This document shows positions 61,350-64,000 of a stretch of 64,000 bases of DNA, one piece after another. The stretch's first letter is position 1. Every line of letters starts with the position of its first letter. This DNA comes from Leguminivora glycinivorella. Its lineage: Eukaryota; Arthropoda; Insecta; Lepidoptera; Tortricidae. Location of the stretch: the NCBI RefSeq assembly GCF_023078275.1, contig NC_062975.1, forward strand, positions 16,777,141 through 16,841,140, in the 5' to 3' direction. The notes beneath the pieces were generated by a model. The model was given only the letters and a program-made list of their open reading frames with translations. It made no database searches and had not been told where the DNA came from. Position numbers and translations under genes: made by a program.

Positions 61350-62170
61350 CATCATGGTGGAAGTATAAGAGTATAGGCCCATATGGTGGGGTGGGGTAAA
61401 TCGTATTGGTAGACTAGGATACCGATCAAGTCGTCGGGTGAGAGGGGGAAGGGGGGCAAACCAATACAGTGACGTTTTCCATTTTGAAACTACCTATTTC
61501 GAAGGGTAGCATAGCTTGCAGATGTTCTTGCTTGATACAAAATTACTTTTATCTGCTTTTTTTTGTCGCTGTTTACAATTTACCTCCTTACTGCACACTT
61601 AACCTAAGAGTGACAGGGAAACAACACGTCGATCATGTTTCGTGGAATTCTCTCTGTAAACAACCTCCCTTTAAACCTCCCAATGTCATAGTAAAAACGT
61701 TTCGAACTGTTTGACCCCTGGAACACCGATGTTAAATTTTTTACATAATCTTTGATTTGTTAATTAAAGTCCAATATGTCTGTGACGGATACGGGACAAG
61801 GCATTGGAGGGGTTAAGGAATATTAGGTGTTTGTAGTAGTTAAAGTTAGGTACAGTCACCGGTATAAAGAAGTGATGATTTTTGTACCCTGACGCTTTTA
61901 ATCGTTTGACAATTTCCTATGACATTTCAAACAAGACGTTAATAGTGTCATGATTTTGTAAATAATGTTTAAAGAAATTACCTAAAATATAGTACTTTAC
62001 TGACAGATTTCGAGGTAAATGGTAATTATCGTATGACAACATTATGAAAAACGTGTTTGACGTAGAAGGGGAAAACGGAATCTAGAAGTAATGGTTGTGC
62101 CGGACGGCACTTTGGATCGAGACGGGCTGATGGACAGACGTAAATGGCACTAGTTGAGGCCGTTGATGAA
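61350..62170. other. presumed intron of gene 2, no exon found
   Basis: An 81-codon frame at 61469-61714 (ends FKPPNVIVKTFRTV) resembles LINE ends only faintly. No ppk motif is present. Confidence 0.45.
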
Positions 62171-62179
62171 CCTGCCAGA

Positions 62180-62430
62180 AGGAGTTATTAATCACAGTGC
62201 ATAGACTGCCATCTCTTGACACAGGCTTGAAACTTTTGAACTTCAGTTTTGACAATTTGGCCCATATTCTTAGATTGATAATGTTTTAAAATGTTAATAT
62301 TAGCGCCATCTAGCTGAGCGTGCCCCAAAGGTGTAATGCCATCTAGGCCACCGTACCTTTTTCTGTATGGTACTGAGGTACGTTTTTTTCTTAGACTTTA
62401 TCTGTCTATACGGAGTTATATTCTTTGGTA
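62180..62430 (-). repeat. ACATATGTAACTTCGTATAG repeat, copy 2 (inverted)
   Basis: GTGCATAGACTGCCATCTCT, GTTTTGACAATTTGGCCCAT, CGTGCCCCAAAGGTGTAATG and CTGTCTATACGGAGTTATAT. Confidence 0.88.
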
Positions 62431-63153
62431 TGACGTATGTAAATCCTATATAAATTATCCTTGGTTGACAGTAAAATACGGATAAAACGCTATTAATGTT
62501 GTATTTCTCATTCCGTTGTCGCAGTACGTAAGTAGTACCATAAATACCTTCTTTATGCTTTCGTATTGTTGTTCAATTTTGGATAAGATATCGGTCAGTA
62601 AGTCAGATGCTAAGTTAAGCAGATGACATTTTAAAATTCGTATAGAGCCATCTTCATCTTGAATATACCAGTCTTTTGATATGACGCCTGTTAACCGAAT
62701 TGATATTTACAGTTCAATCAACAATCCACGATAGCAGAACGGTCAGTCGAAGTCAGCTTGGACGGGAATCGAATTAGAATCGATTCAGTGCAACACGTCG
62801 ATTGTTTGTGTCGAGTCGGGCGGAGACGCAGATTGGGCAGGGGCTCGATTAGACGGCTGGTTCTTGAATTATGTTAAGCCGTCCGTGGACAGTATTTACG
62901 CTAAATACAATATAAAAATAGTAGACAAACGAGAGTACGAGTATTGACTATTTACCTACTTAACTGTCTGCGAAGTGCGAACGTGTCAAGTGGAGAAGTG
63001 ATCGATTCATCATGAAAAATACTGTTCCACATATTTTCTCTGGTTATTCGGATAAAAAGTATGAAGAATAAAAAACATCGACGGTATTTTCATCTTTCAA
63101 TGTCATCTAGAACTTTGATGATGAAAATGAAAATGAATGTTGTAAATATTACC

Positions 63154-63445
63154 AAAGACATATGTAACTCCGTATAGACGGATAAAGTCTAAGAAAAAAA
63201 CGTACCTCAAAGCCCTAGAGAAAAAGGCACGGTGGCCTAGATGGCGTTACACCTTTGGGGAACGCTCGGCTAGATGGCGCTAATAAAAATATTTGACATT
63301 TTAACACATATCAAGCTAATAATATGGGCCAAATTGTCAAAACTGAGGTTCAAAAGTTTTAAGCCTGTGTCGAGAGATGGCAGTCTATGCACTGTGATTA
63401 CACATTTTACTTTGACAGTAACTCTCTATAATACTCAATCCTCTT
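63154..63445 (+). repeat. ACATATGTAACTTCGTATAG repeat, copy 3
   Basis: Near-identical to 50939-51240, with GAGAAAAAGGCACGGTGGCC replacing the GCCGGCGATAACTAGCC segment. Confidence 0.9.
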
Positions 63446-63576
63446 TGACATTACCAACTGTTAACTAGCTACTTGTAAACTATATTGCAAAGAGTTGCAC
63501 AGAATCTCGTATGTGTATGCTTTTAGAACTAACCACAAACTATGAAGCCCGCTCGCGATTGCATTGAAACCGAAGC

Positions 63577-63690
63577 TATGTCAATACACATTTTGAAAAA
63601 AATAAATTTGTAGGCATCATCACTCATCAGTGTAGTAATGATATATAGTATTTAATAGGTGGCGCTAAAAATAGAGGTAAGATTCTTAGG
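63577..63690 (+). repeat. dispersed repeat shared with 9115-9330
   Basis: GTCAATACACATTTTGAAAA, GTATTTAATAGGTGGCGCTA, AGATTCTTAG. Confidence 0.65.
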
Positions 63691-63817
63691 GCCGGTTGCA
63701 TCAAACCGTCTGTCACCGTTAAATCGTTCGTTAAATTTTATTGTATGGGAAGTTCCATAGACATCTGCTGCGTGACGATGATGTGTCTGTCAAATGTGGT
63801 TGATGCAACTGGCCCTT

Positions 63818-64000
63818 AGTATCATCATCCTCCTTGCGTTATCCCGGCATTTTGCTTCGGCTTATGGGATCCTGGGGTCCGCTTTGACAACTAATCCCAA
63901 AATTTGGCGTAGGCACTAGTTTTTACGAAAGCGACTGCCATCTGACCTTCCAACCCGAGGGGTAAACTAGACTTTATTGGAATTAGTCCGGTTTCCTCAC
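63818..64000 (-). mobile_element. CATCATCCTCCTTGC SINE running off the right edge
   Basis: ATCATCATCCTCCTTGCGTT, GGGGTCCGCTTTGACAACTA, GTAGGCACTAGTTTTTACGA, GTCCGGTTTCCTCAC at the end of the window. Confidence 0.85.

Overview
This window looks like insect nuclear DNA, most probably lepidopteran. It is AT-rich. Its coding sequence consists of 70-235 bp exons with canonical GT-AG junctions. Almost all the rest is interspersed repeats of types common in moths and butterflies: tRNA-headed SINEs, 5'-truncated LINE tails, hAT-like and other MITEs, and a Penelope-like fragment. The species cannot be named from the sequence. No bacterial features, rRNA, CRISPR array or functional tRNA were seen.

Only two cellular genes can be supported. 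Both are on the + strand, head to tail, and both encode degenerin/epithelial sodium channel (DEG/ENaC) subunits of the insect pickpocket (ppk) family. Gene 1 enters from the left edge without its N-terminus and first membrane segment. Ten exons between 139 and 39555 give 415 codons in one continuous frame, ending in the second membrane segment with its selectivity-filter motif, a short tail, TAA and an AATAAA signal. Gene 2 starts at about 48239 with the cytoplasmic His-Gly motif and first membrane segment. It runs through six exons (273 codons) to 61073 and must continue beyond position 64000. Matching intron phases, plus an exon of exactly 154 bp in both genes, mark them as tandem duplicates. 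They are likely subunits of trimeric, amiloride-type cation channels used in taste, pheromone, mechanical or osmotic sensing. The ligand and tissue cannot be read from the DNA.

Layout. 1-10 kb: first visible exon of gene 1, a LINE tail, a large AC/ACGC microsatellite, a SINE, and a Jockey-like LINE split by a 1.9 kb DNA transposon. 10-14 kb: three exons and a 1.3 kb terminal-inverted-repeat element with a transposase-like remnant. 14-24 kb: one 10.8 kb intron built of nested mobile elements, including two hAT-type elements with exact 8-bp target duplications. 24-39.6 kb: the last six exons of gene 1, an inverted-repeat-bounded 5.2 kb block, an 80-bp tandem repeat, two more hAT-type elements with 8-bp duplications, and a dead LINE. 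39.6-48 kb: intergenic DNA with a 1.9 kb element built from interleaved inverted repeats and telomere-like TTAGG cores, plus a smaller relative. 48-61 kb: gene 2, with a Penelope-like fragment and a set of 23-bp hairpins in its third intron. 61-64 kb: intron and repeats only.

The best candidates for undescribed biology are (i) the two TTAGG-core elements with 9-bp target duplications, (ii) the hAT-like elements whose ends are arrays of a different short word in each family, and (iii) the set of five 23-bp hairpins just upstream of a gene 2 exon.
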